Below, one piece after another: positions 23,776 to 32,139 of a stretch of DNA of 40,290 bases (position 1 is its first letter; every line of letters starts with the position of its first letter). The position numbers and the translations under genes are program-made. Source of the DNA: Bradyrhizobium macuxiense (lineage in GTDB: Bacteria; Pseudomonadota; Alphaproteobacteria; Rhizobiales; Xanthobacteraceae). The notes beneath the pieces were generated by a model that saw nothing but the letters and a program-made list of their open reading frames with translations, had not been told where the DNA came from and made no database searches. Location of the stretch: NCBI RefSeq assembly GCF_001542415.1, contig NZ_LNCU01000107.1, forward strand, positions 124,461 to 164,750. Direction: 5' to 3'.

Positions 23776-25479
23776 ATGATGGCTGGTTTGGACGAAAAGG
23801 ATTATCTAGAACAGCTTCACGGACTTTGGGGCAAGGCGTGGCCGAAGGGCACCCCGCGCGAGCCGCAGTATCGGTACGGCGAAATCGCCCTGAGCGAGTA
23901 TCTCCGCTCCTGGGCGAAGCGCCAGCCTGAGCATCCTGCGATCATTTTCTATGGCAACGTGCTGACCTATGCCGAACTCGATCGTCAGAGCGACCGCTTT
24001 GCCGCGTTGCTTGCGTCGAAAAGCGTCCGCAAGGGCGACCGCGTTGCGGTGTTCATGCCGAACTGCCCGCAGTTCCACATTGTCTTCTTCGGCATCTTGA
24101 AGCTCGGCGCAGTGTATGTGCCGGTGTCACCGCTGTCGCGTGCCTTCGAGCTCGAATACGTGCTCAACGACACCGACGCCAAAGTGATCGTCGGGCTCGA
24201 TCAGTTGGTTGAAATGATCGACCAGGTCAAGGCCAATACCAAGCTGCGCGAGGTGATCTTCACGAGCTTTGCCGATGTCATTCCCATCAATCCGACGGTT
24301 CCGGTGCCGGACTCGATCTGCACTCCACGCCTCGCGTTTGCCGGTGCGACCGACCTTTTGCCTGAACTTGCCGCACTCGGAGACGTGACGCCATTACCGC
24401 CAGCCGGGCTCGATGACGTTGCCGCACTGAACTACACTGGCGGCACCACCGGCATGCCAAAGGGCTGCGTCCACACCCAGCGCGATATGGTCTACACCGC
24501 CGCCGCCAACTGCGGCATCGCGCTCGAAATTAGCGAAAAGAGCATCTTCCTGTCGTTCTTTCCGGAATTCTGGATTGCGGGTGAAAACCTAGGACTGATC
24601 TTCCCGCTGTTCGCCGGCGCCACACTGGTGCTGCTCGCGCGCTGGGATGCACTCGGCGTGCTTTCGGCGATCCAGAAGCATAACGTGACGCTGACCGTGA
24701 TGCCGGTCGACGGCGCAGTCGAGCTGATAGATCACTCGCGATTCAAGGAGTTCGATCTCTCCTCCCTGCGGCAGGTCCGGGTTGTCTCCTTCGTGAAGAA
24801 GCTGAACGCTGACTACCGCCGACGCTGGAAGGAAACGACGGGCACCATTCTTGCCGAGATCGGGTGGGGCATGACCGAGACTCATACCGCGAACACCTTC
24901 ACCACGGGCTTCCAGGACGATGATCTTGATCTTAGCTCGCAGCCGATCTTTGTCGGCCTGCCGGTGCCCGGTGCCGAGTTCAAGATCACAGATTTCGAGA
25001 CGGGTGCGCTCGTGCCGATTGGCGCCGAAGGAGAGATCCGCATCCGCACGCCGTCACTAATGAAAAGCTACTTGAATAAACCGCAGGAAACCGCGGAAGC
25101 GCTAGTTGATGGCTGGCTGCGCACCGGCGACATTGGGCTGATCGATACCGACGGCTTCATCCACTTCCTCGGCCGCAGCAAGGAAATGCTGAAGGTGAAA
25201 GGCATGAGCGTGTTTCCGTCTGAGATCGAGGCGCTGCTCGGCCAGCATCCCGCCGTGCTTGGCTCCGGCGTGATCGGACGTGAGGATACCGAGCGCGGCC
25301 AGAGTCCAGTCGCCTATATCCAGCTCAAGCCGGAAGCCAAGGGCACCATCACCACTGAACAGCTGCAGGCATGGTGCAAGGATCGCATGGCCGCCTACAA
25401 GGTGCCGGAGGTACGGATCATCGAGGCGTTGCCAATGACCGCAACGGGCAAGGTGAAGAAGCAGGAGTTGAACGGATAA
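23776..25479 (+). CDS. Acyl-CoA ligase (AMP-forming)
   Basis: 567 residues from the ATG at 23776, nine bases after AAGGA; in-frame ATGs at 23770 and 23779 are alternatives. P-loop-like motif YTGGTTGMPKG at about 220-230, the adenylate motif GWGMTETHT, the hinge region GWLRTGDIGLIDTDGFIHFL followed by GRSKEMLKVKG, and the catalytic Lys near 559 in TATGKVKKQE. It activates a carboxylic acid as AMP ester and then CoA thioester. It is 43 bp upstream of the biotin-dependent carboxylase and separated from the SDRs by 274 bp of apparently non-coding sequence, so it starts a second unit. Candidate substrates are an aroylacetate made by carboxylation of an aryl ketone, or the acid whose CoA ester the carboxylase uses. 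Confidence 0.88.
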   Translation: MMAGLDEKDYLEQLHGLWGKAWPKGTPREPQYRYGEIALSEYLRSWAKRQPEHPAIIFYGNVLTYAELDRQSDRFAALLASKSVRKGDRVAVFMPNCPQFHIVFFGILKLGAVYVPVSPLSRAFELEYVLNDTDAKVIVGLDQLVEMIDQVKANTKLREVIFTSFADVIPINPTVPVPDSICTPRLAFAGATDLLPELAALGDVTPLPPAGLDDVAALNYTGGTTGMPKGCVHTQRDMVYTAAANCGIALEISEKSIFLSFFPEFWIAGENLGLIFPLFAGATLVLLARWDALGVLSAIQKHNVTLTVMPVDGAVELIDHSRFKEFDLSSLRQVRVVSFVKKLNADYRRRWKETTGTILAEIGWGMTETHTANTFTTGFQDDDLDLSSQPIFVGLPVPGAEFKITDFETGALVPIGAEGEIRIRTPSLMKSYLNKPQETAEALVDGWLRTGDIGLIDTDGFIHFLGRSKEMLKVKGMSVFPSEIEALLGQHPAVLGSGVIGREDTERGQSPVAYIQLKPEAKGTITTEQLQAWCKDRMAAYKVPEVRIIEALPMTATGKVKKQELNG

Positions 25480-25522
25480 TGTCGATCCGTCGGCTCGGAT
25501 GACGAGGTAAATCTAAATTATC

Positions 25523-28500
25523 ATGTTGGAAAGCGTGAGGTCATTTCGCAAGCTCCTGATCGCAAATCGTGGGGAGATCGCCGTTCGCATCGCCCGCGCC
25601 GCTGTCGATGCCGGCATTGGAACCGTCGCGATCCACCCCGGGGACGACGCGCTGTCCCTGCATGTGCGGTCCGCGGACGAGGCGTACGAGATCCCCGGCC
25701 GCGGCGCGCGAGCCTATCTCGACATCGAGGCGGTCGTCACAGCGGCAAAGGCAACGGGATGCGACGCCCTGCATCCGGGCTACGGCTTCCTCAGCGAGAA
25801 CGCCGAGCTGGCACGTCGCTGCGCCGAGGAAAATATCACCTTCGTCGGTCCTTCGCCCGAAGCGCTCGACTTGTTCGGTGACAAGGTCGCGGCAAAGCGC
25901 CTAGCGGAACTTCATCGTGTACCCGTGATCGATGGCACCGTCGGTCCCACGACAATAGCGGATGCAAAAGCCTTCTTTGCGTCACTTGGCAAGGGCGGCG
26001 CGGTGATGATCAAGGCCATGGCAGGCGGCGGCGGCCGCGGCATGCGCATCGTCGAAGACGCTGCCAAGCTCGAGGAAGCCTACGCCCGTTGCCAGTCCGA
26101 GGCGAAGGCAGCTTTCGGTAACGACGGCGTCTATCTTGAGCGCCTGATCCGCAAAGCGCGCCATATTGAGGTGCAAATTCTCGGCGACCGTCACGGCATG
26201 ATCAGCCAACTTGGGGAGCGCGAATGCACAGTACAGCGCCGCAACCAAAAAGTCATAGAGGTGGCACCGAGCCCGTCGCTTTCCGATGACCTGCGCCGGC
26301 GCATCCTAGAGGCGGCGAAGCAGCTTGCTACGGCGGCAAAATATGACAGCCTGGGCACCTTCGAATTTTTGGTCGATGGAGAAACCTCGGGCGACGCCGC
26401 GGCCTTCGCCTTCATCGAGGCTAATCCGCGCCTGCAGGTTGAGCATACCGTCACAGAAGAAGTGCTAGGCATGGATCTTGTAGCCGCACAGCTCGCGGTC
26501 GCGGCTGGCGCGACGCTTGCCTCGCTCGGTCTCGCCCAACCGAATGTGCCCGCGCCACGTGGCTATGCGATCCAGCTTCGCGTCAACATGGAGACCATGA
26601 ACGAGACCGGTGCGACACAGCCGACCAGCGGCGTGCTCGAGGTGTTCGATCCGCCTTCCGGTCCTGGCGTGCGCGTTGATACGTTCGGGTACAGCGGCTA
26701 CAAGACCAGCGTCGCCTTCGACTCGCTGCTCGCCAAGGTGATCGTGCACACGCCAGTCGCGCGTTGGCGTGAGGCGGTGACGATGGCGGCGCGCGCGCTG
26801 CGTGAATTCCGCATCAGTGGCGTCGGGACCAACATTCCGTTCCTGCAGGCGATCCTGGCGCATCCTGAGTTCGTGGCGAACCGTATCAGCACAAGCTTCA
26901 TTGATGCCCACGTGGTTGAACTCGTCGCCGCGAGCAAGGCCGCTGCCCGGCCATTGTTCTTCGGGGCGGGCTCTGCCGCGACGGAGACGCCGTCCGCGGC
27001 TGCAGCCAGCATCATTGCGGTGCCTGCGGGGGCGGCCGCACTCCCCACACCGTTGCAAGGCACTGTGGTGGCGATCGACGTCAAGGTGGGCGATCTGGTG
27101 CGACCCGGACAGCAGATTGCGGTGATCGAATCCATGAAGATGGAGCATCTCGTGACCGCGCCCGAGGGGGGACGGATCACCAAGGTGGCCGCTGGCGACG
27201 GCGTCACGCTGATGCCCGGCGACCCGATACTGTTCTTCGAACCGATTGAGGTCGATGTCGATGCCGACCACACCGAAGAGGAAACCATCGTCGACCTCGA
27301 CAACGTTCGTCCCGATCTGGCGGAAACGATCGCGCGCCACGCTAGCACGCTCGACGAGAACCGCCCGACGTCGGTGGAGCGACGGCGCAAGACCAATCAG
27401 CGTACCGCGCGGGAAAACATCGCCCACCTGGTCGATCCCGGATCCTTTGTGGAATACGGCGCACTGACAATCGCAGCTCAGCGTCGCCGGCGTACGCTCG
27501 ACGACCTGATCAAGAACACCCCCGCGGACGGCCTGATCACCGGCATCGCCACCATCAACGCCGGCAATGTCGGTACCAAGGATGCGCGCTGCATGGTCGT
27601 CGCCTACGACTTCACCGTGCTCGCCGGCACCCAGGGGCTCATGAACCACAAGAAGATTGACCGCATGTTGGCGCTCGCCGTGCGGTGGCGGGTTCCGCTG
27701 GTGTTCTATGCCGAAGGCGGCGGCGGCCGTCCCGGCGACACCGATTGGCTCGGCATGACATGCCTCGATGGACTCTCGTTTGTGGAATTCGCCAAGCTTT
27801 CGGGCCTCGTTCCTGTGGTCGGCATCGTCTCGGGCTATTGCTTCGCCGGCAACGCCGCGATGCTAGGTTGCTGCGATGTCATCATCGCCACCAGGAACGC
27901 GTCCATCGGCATGGCCGGCCCGGCCATGATCGAGGGAGGCGGGCTCGGCGTGTACCATCCGGCCGAGGTCGGGCCCGTCTCGTTCCAGGCGCCGAACGGC
28001 GTAATCGATATTCTGGTCGAGGACGAGGAGGAGGCCACCCGCATCGCGCAGCAGTATCTCTCCTATTTTCAAGGTCCGGCGCAGCACTGGGAGATCAGCG
28101 ACCAGCGGCTGCTGCGCCGCGCCATTCCGGAAAACCGACTCCGCGTCTACGATATCCGCAGCGTGATCGAACTGCTTGCTGACGAGGGATCTGTGCTGGA
28201 AATCCGCCGTGACTTCGGTATCGGCATGATCACCGCATTCATCCGTATCGAAGGCAAGCCGTTCGGGCTGATTGCCAATAACCCGAAGCATCTCGGCGGC
28301 GCGATAGATACGCCGGCCAGCGACAAGGCCGCACGCTTCATGCAGCTCTGCGACGCATTCGATATTCCAATTGTCTCACTCTGCGACACGCCGGGCTTCA
28401 TGGTCGGACCGGAGGCGGAGAAGACCGCAATGGTGCGTCATGTTGCCCGCATGTTCGTCACTGGGGCCAGCCTCACCGTGCCGCTATTCGGCATCGTGCT

Positions 28501-28861
28501 GCGGAAGGGTTACGGTCTCGGCGCTCAGTCGATGATCGGTGGAAGCTTCCACGCCTCATTGTTCACGGTGGCCTGGCCTACCGCCGAATTCGGCGGCATG
28601 GGCCTTGAGGGCTACGTTCGCCTCGGGTTTCGCAAGGAAATGCAGGCGATCACCGATCCGGTCGCGCGCGAGCGATTTTTCAAGGAGAAGGTCGCGCAGC
28701 TCTATGGGGACGGTAAAGCGGTCTCGATCGCATCTGCGTTCGAGATCGACGATGTAATCGACCCGGCCGAGACGCGGCACTGGATCATGGCTGGGCTGCG
28801 GTCGGTACCGACGGCACCTCCGCGATCAGGACGCAAGCGGCCGTGCGTGGACACGTGGTGA
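25523..28861 (+). CDS. Single-chain biotin-dependent carboxylase (BC-BCCP-CT)
   Basis: 1112 residues. Biotin carboxylase: LLIANRGEIAVRIARA at 12-27, ATP loop GGGGRGM at 168-174, ECTVQRRNQKVIEVAPS and NPRLQVEHTVTEEV. Biotinyl carrier: ESMKMEH with biotin Lys539. Carboxyltransferase: beta half from about 610 (LVDPGSFVEYGALTI, TQGLMNHKKIDRM), alpha half with IPIVSLCDTPGFMVGPEAEK and AEFGGMGLEGYVRLGFRKEM. The full fusion in one chain resembles the long-chain acyl-CoA carboxylase (LCC) type. It would transfer bicarbonate-derived CO2 to an acyl-CoA or, as with acetophenone and acetovanillone carboxylases, to a ketone. The last about 20 residues (from PTAPPRSGRK) are not family-like: they come from fusion to a broken PfkB gene at about 28795. 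An alternative GTG start lies at 25535. The substrate is unresolved. Confidence 0.88.
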   Translation: MLESVRSFRKLLIANRGEIAVRIARAAVDAGIGTVAIHPGDDALSLHVRSADEAYEIPGRGARAYLDIEAVVTAAKATGCDALHPGYGFLSENAELARRCAEENITFVGPSPEALDLFGDKVAAKRLAELHRVPVIDGTVGPTTIADAKAFFASLGKGGAVMIKAMAGGGGRGMRIVEDAAKLEEAYARCQSEAKAAFGNDGVYLERLIRKARHIEVQILGDRHGMISQLGERECTVQRRNQKVIEVAPSPSLSDDLRRRILEAAKQLATAAKYDSLGTFEFLVDGETSGDAAAFAFIEANPRLQVEHTVTEEVLGMDLVAAQLAVAAGATLASLGLAQPNVPAPRGYAIQLRVNMETMNETGATQPTSGVLEVFDPPSGPGVRVDTFGYSGYKTSVAFDSLLAKVIVHTPVARWREAVTMAARALREFRISGVGTNIPFLQAILAHPEFVANRISTSFIDAHVVELVAASKAAARPLFFGAGSAATETPSAAAASIIAVPAGAAALPTPLQGTVVAIDVKVGDLVRPGQQIAVIESMKMEHLVTAPEGGRITKVAAGDGVTLMPGDPILFFEPIEVDVDADHTEEETIVDLDNVRPDLAETIARHASTLDENRPTSVERRRKTNQRTARENIAHLVDPGSFVEYGALTIAAQRRRRTLDDLIKNTPADGLITGIATINAGNVGTKDARCMVVAYDFTVLAGTQGLMNHKKIDRMLALAVRWRVPLVFYAEGGGGRPGDTDWLGMTCLDGLSFVEFAKLSGLVPVVGIVSGYCFAGNAAMLGCCDVIIATRNASIGMAGPAMIEGGGLGVYHPAEVGPVSFQAPNGVIDILVEDEEEATRIAQQYLSYFQGPAQHWEISDQRLLRRAIPENRLRVYDIRSVIELLADEGSVLEIRRDFGIGMITAFIRIEGKPFGLIANNPKHLGGAIDTPASDKAARFMQLCDAFDIPIVSLCDTPGFMVGPEAEKTAMVRHVARMFVTGASLTVPLFGIVLRKGYGLGAQSMIGGSFHASLFTVAWPTAEFGGMGLEGYVRLGFRKEMQAITDPVARERFFKEKVAQLYGDGKAVSIASAFEIDDVIDPAETRHWIMAGLRSVPTAPPRSGRKRPCVDTW

Positions 28862-29118
28862 TGTATTCTCCGATTACGCGCGTCGACGTCACCGGCGCCG
28901 GCGAGACCTTCATGGGCGCTTTCGCCAGCATGTTGGACGAGGATACGTCTCTGCGAACAATCTTGGATGTGGGGTACGAGGCTGTGGCCTTGAAGTGTCC
29001 TAGGGCCGGTGCGCAAAAAGTACGCGATAAAGACCCTTGCCGGCAAAAAGCTCCCTCATTGAGCGATACAGGACGATCTGGACTGTGGAAGCGCTGCCAG
29101 CGCCACGGGCTCAAATGA
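28795..29118 (+). pseudogene. PfkB-family sugar kinase, C-terminal fragment
   Basis: In a different frame from the carboxylase, whose end it overlaps, the sequence encodes VGTDGTSAIRTQAAVRG, then ITRVDVTGAGETFMGAFASM and AVALKCPRAGAQKVRDKD, the closing part of a ribokinase/PfkB enzyme. The catalytic Asp of the GAGD motif is Glu here, and about two thirds of the gene is absent. It is a dead remnant, probably brought next to the carboxylase by a deletion or illegitimate recombination. The reading frame continues to a stop at 29116-29118. Confidence 0.7.
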
Positions 29119-29716
29119 GGAGATAGCGGAGATCAGTATCTAGCTTGGCGCCGAGCGCCGACTTCACCAAACCGGCTGCTTCTCCGCAGGCAACGGGATT
29201 GGAGCGTTCGGATGTCATCAAGTCCCCGTCTAAACGGGCGCCCGTTGGTTTGAACAGTTTGGATTGATCTCGGTCTTTACTTCGCTCCATAACCTCTCTT
29301 TTGGCGCCCACGTTGAAATGACTTAAGTAGCTCGGAGCTAGGCATGCGCGCTAATGAGTCTGGCGCGATCGCGCTCTGGATCCTGGCGGTGCTGGCGAGC
29401 GGCGCGTTAGGTTGGTTAGATGAGTGCCGGGGCGAGGTTTACAGCAGAGTCCAATTCCGGGTCTGGCAAGTGATGCCAACGCCAGTAAACGAGAGGTTGG
29501 CGACTGCGACCCAATCTGCGCACGCTCCGCATTCGAAAATCCATTTCATTATGTCGGGACCAGTGTCCTGCATACATATGCAGGCACCGCCGCTGATTGC
29601 TGCGGTTCGGGCACTCTCACAGTTCTGCACACTGTGGCCCGCCGCACGTAGCCGACCAACCTATCTGACTGCTACAGAACCTAATATAAAGCGAACCGAT
29701 TTCTAGAGGATAAATC
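29119..29716. other. Intergenic region upstream of the MarR gene
   Basis: About 600 bp with no gene I can support. A short minus-strand frame (29111-29287, 58 codons, ATG preceded by GAGAGG) could be a tiny gene, with sequence such as GARLDGDLMTSERSNP; I recognise no family. A plus-strand frame at 29344-29706 has neither a good ribosome site nor family character. Confidence 0.35.
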
Positions 29717-30208
29717 ATGGCTCGAAAGCTTCGTCGCGGTCTTACTCGCGCGCACCGAGCGGCGGACGCGAACGCCGGGACCGCTATACAGTCACCGCTG
29801 CGGGACAGCCCTTCTTTTCTCGTTCGCATGGCTCAGCTCAGCGCGTTCGACGGATTCCATCGACATTTTGCTGGGCTGGGCATGACGCCAGCACGATTCA
29901 GCGTTCTCGTGCTAATCGTGAACAACCCTGGGGTGCGGCCGGGCGCGCTCACGGAGGAGTTGCGTGTCAAGCCGTCAAATATCGCCACCCTCGTGAACGC
30001 GCTAGTAGCAGATAAGTTCGTGGAGCGCAGGCGGGACAAAAAGGAACTGCGCGCGAGTATGCTTTTCGCGACAAAAGAAGGGCTGAAGGCGTTTGAGGAA
30101 ATGTGGGAGGTCCATTGCGAGCTTGACAAGCTTCTTCTTCAGCCGTTGTCCGCGTCTGAGTACAAGATATTCGTTGCATTGATGCGTAAGCTCGACAGGT
30201 TTTCGTAA
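29717..30208 (+). CDS. MarR-family regulator (CouR-like position)
   Basis: 163 residues, ATG behind AGAGGAT. Winged-helix core: MTPARFSVLVLIVNNPGVRP, LTEELRVKPSNIATLVNALV and FVERRRDKKELRASMLFATK with the wing Asp-Lys-Lys. The final helices form the dimer interface. The basic N-terminal tail (ARKLRRGLTRAHRAA) is longer than in most MarR proteins. It precedes, on the same strand, a hydroxycinnamate-type operon, the position of CouR in Rhodopseudomonas palustris, a repressor released by p-coumaroyl-CoA. The palindrome in the 134-bp gap downstream (30263-30275) is a likely operator. Ligand identity is inference. Confidence 0.88.
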   Translation: MARKLRRGLTRAHRAADANAGTAIQSPLRDSPSFLVRMAQLSAFDGFHRHFAGLGMTPARFSVLVLIVNNPGVRPGALTEELRVKPSNIATLVNALVADKFVERRRDKKELRASMLFATKEGLKAFEEMWEVHCELDKLLLQPLSASEYKIFVALMRKLDRFS

Positions 30209-30249
30209 TTTTGGTCATTCGTCGCGCTCAGGTTGAAGCGTGAAAGCGC

Positions 30250-30278
30250 TTGACTAATTTGTTTATGAAACATAACTA
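30250..30278 (+). promoter_or_regulatory. Promoter with candidate MarR operator
   Basis: TTGACT at 30250-30255 is a good -35 box; 17 bp later lies TAACTA, a poor -10. Within the spacer and -10 sits the palindrome TTATG AAA CATAA (30263-30275). A repressor bound there would block RNA polymerase on the downstream ligase/hydratase operon. The AAGCGCTT palindrome just upstream (30244-30251) may add to the site. Confidence 0.45.
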
Positions 30279-30342
30279 ACAATTCGAGGTTGGGCTCGTT
30301 CCCGTACCCCAACCGTCGCGAAACGGGCTAGGAGTCAACGCA

Positions 30343-31146
30343 ATGGACAAAGCCGAAAATGGGCGTCTGCCAGGGCTGGATTGCCTTGCAGTCGAATTGC
30401 AGGATTCCATTGCGATCGTACGCCTCGCGCGTCCCGAGAAGCGCAACGCGCTAAACGACGAGGCGGTATTTTCTTTGCAACGTTGGTTCAGCTCGCCGCC
30501 GAGCCGCGTCAAGGCGGTCGTGCTCGCCGGCCAGGGCAATCACTTCTGCGCTGGGCTCGACTTGTCGGAGTTGACAGAGCGTAGCGTCGCCGAGGGCGTT
30601 ATGCACTCCCGGTCTTGGCACCGCGCTTTCGAGTCGATCGAGTTTGGCTCATTGCCCGTCGTGGCAGTCCTGCACGGCGCGGTCATTGGCGGTGGTTTGG
30701 AACTCGCGGCGGCGGCGCATATCCGGATAGCGGAGGCGTCCGCTTTTTACGCGCTCCCTGAAGGAATCCGGGGCATTTATGTCGGTGGTGGGGCATCTGT
30801 ACGCGTGCCGAAACTCATCGGGGTCGCACGCATGATGGACATGATGTTGACTGGCCGCACCTATGACGCCGAGCAGGGCGGCGCGATCGGTCTTTCCCAA
30901 TATGTCGTCCCCCGAGGTGAAGGCCTAGCCAGGGCGATAGAGCTCGCCCACAAGATGGCCGGCAACGCCCCACTCACGAATTTTGCGCTGATCCAAGCCC
31001 TTCCGCGTATCGCGGAGAGCGGGCCGGAGGCGGGCTATTTGCTTGAAGCTTTGATGGCGGGTGTTGCCCAGGGTGATGCTGGAGCCAAAGAACGCCTCCA
31101 CGCCTTCTTGGAGGGTAAGGCCTCAAAGGTCCAGCACAACGCTTAG
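30343..31146 (+). CDS. Enoyl-CoA hydratase (crotonase family, CouM-like role)
   Basis: 267 residues, ATG behind AGGAG. Oxyanion-hole segments HFCAGLDL at 67-74 and VIGGGLELA at 114-122. Both catalytic glutamates of true hydratases are present with the standard 20-residue spacing: Glu120 in GGGLELA and Glu140 in LPEGIRG. It would add water across the double bond of a hydroxycinnamoyl-CoA to give the beta-hydroxyacyl-CoA. With a 3-hydroxyacyl-CoA dehydrogenase directly downstream (33 bp), the intermediate is probably oxidised rather than cleaved to an aldehyde as by classical Ech/CouA lyases, though lyase activity cannot be excluded from sequence alone. Confidence 0.86.
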   Translation: MDKAENGRLPGLDCLAVELQDSIAIVRLARPEKRNALNDEAVFSLQRWFSSPPSRVKAVVLAGQGNHFCAGLDLSELTERSVAEGVMHSRSWHRAFESIEFGSLPVVAVLHGAVIGGGLELAAAAHIRIAEASAFYALPEGIRGIYVGGGASVRVPKLIGVARMMDMMLTGRTYDAEQGGAIGLSQYVVPRGEGLARAIELAHKMAGNAPLTNFALIQALPRIAESGPEAGYLLEALMAGVAQGDAGAKERLHAFLEGKASKVQHNA

Positions 31147-31179
31147 ATGCGAATCTGGGGTGCACGAGGTCCGAACACC

Positions 31180-32127
31180 ATGACGCAAGCTATCCAGACA
31201 GTTGCGATTATCGGAACTGGTGTTATCGGCGCGAGTTGGGCGACGGCTTTTCTCGCGCGCGGCATGGACGTGATTGCCGCTGACCCGGCAACCGGTGCGG
31301 AAAAAGAGCTGCGCCGAACAGTGGCGGCGCAATGGGTTGTCATGGAGCAAATTGGGCTTTCACCCGACGCGTCGCTCGATCGATTGCGATTCGTAGAGTC
31401 GCTGGAAGACGCCGTTGCCGCAGCCGACTTCGTCCAGGAGAGTGGCCCGGAGCGCCTCGACGTCAAGCGTGATCTATTCCGCCGGTTGGATGAGGCCGCG
31501 CCAGCGGAGTCGCTGATTGCCACCAGCGCGTCGACGATTACCATCGGCGAATTCCAAGATGCTTGCGGGCGTCATCCGGAACGCGTCGTTCTCGGCCACC
31601 CCTTCAATCCGCCACACCTCATCCCGCTGGTTGAGGTCGGCGGCGGCAAGCTTACCTCAGAGGGCGCCATTGAACGGGCGCTCGCGTTCTATCGGGCCAT
31701 GAGAAAGCATCCGATCCGCTTGCGGCGCGAGAGCAAGGGGCACGTCGCGAATCGACTGCAGGCCGCGCTCTGGCAGGAAGCCTTTCATCTCGTGTCGTCC
31801 GGTGTGGCAAGTGTTGCGGACGTCGATGCGGCCATCGCCCATGGTCCGGGTCTGCGGTGGTCGCTGCTCGGACCGTTCCTCAACCTGCATCTGTCGGGCG
31901 GAAAGGACGGCATTGGCGCGCTGTTCGAAAAGCCGCTGTGGCAGGCGACCGAGGGCATGTGGCGTGACCTTGGCAGTCTGTCGGTCGACGGCGACCTTGG
32001 CAACCGCGTCATGGCCGGGGTTGCCGACGAGATCGGCGCGCGCGATTTGGTGGAAATGGTGCGACAGCGCGACGATGCGCTCGTGAGGCTGCTGAGGTTG
32101 AAGGCAGCCAGCGAAGGTCTCCCATAA
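31180..32127 (+). CDS. 3-hydroxyacyl-CoA dehydrogenase (CouN-like role)
   Basis: 315 residues from the ATG at 31180, behind GAGGT; the frame also contains an ATG at 31147 abutting the preceding stop, with no ribosome site. NAD-binding GTGVIG at 12-17 with the acidic Asp35, the TSAST segment at 115-119, and the catalytic His140 in LGHPFNPP paired with Glu152 in PLVEVGG, spaced as in the family. It lacks a fused hydratase domain. Context predicts oxidation of the beta-hydroxy group of 4-hydroxyphenyl-beta-hydroxypropionyl-CoA to a beta-keto thioester, the substrate for the amidohydrolase two genes on. Carnitine or gulonate dehydrogenases are close in sequence but do not suit the neighbours. Confidence 0.85.
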   Translation: MTQAIQTVAIIGTGVIGASWATAFLARGMDVIAADPATGAEKELRRTVAAQWVVMEQIGLSPDASLDRLRFVESLEDAVAAADFVQESGPERLDVKRDLFRRLDEAAPAESLIATSASTITIGEFQDACGRHPERVVLGHPFNPPHLIPLVEVGGGKLTSEGAIERALAFYRAMRKHPIRLRRESKGHVANRLQAALWQEAFHLVSSGVASVADVDAAIAHGPGLRWSLLGPFLNLHLSGGKDGIGALFEKPLWQATEGMWRDLGSLSVDGDLGNRVMAGVADEIGARDLVEMVRQRDDALVRLLRLKAASEGLP

Positions 32128-32139
32128 GGAGCGCGGAAC

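Noticed and set aside
26465..27649. Long minus-strand open frame of about 390 codons opposite the biotin carboxylase
   Set aside because: His- and Arg-rich shadow of the BCCP and BC coding sequence; no recognisable domain.
29344..29706. 120-codon plus-strand frame upstream of the MarR gene
   Set aside because: Mixed composition, no ribosome site, no recognisable domain; treated as non-coding.
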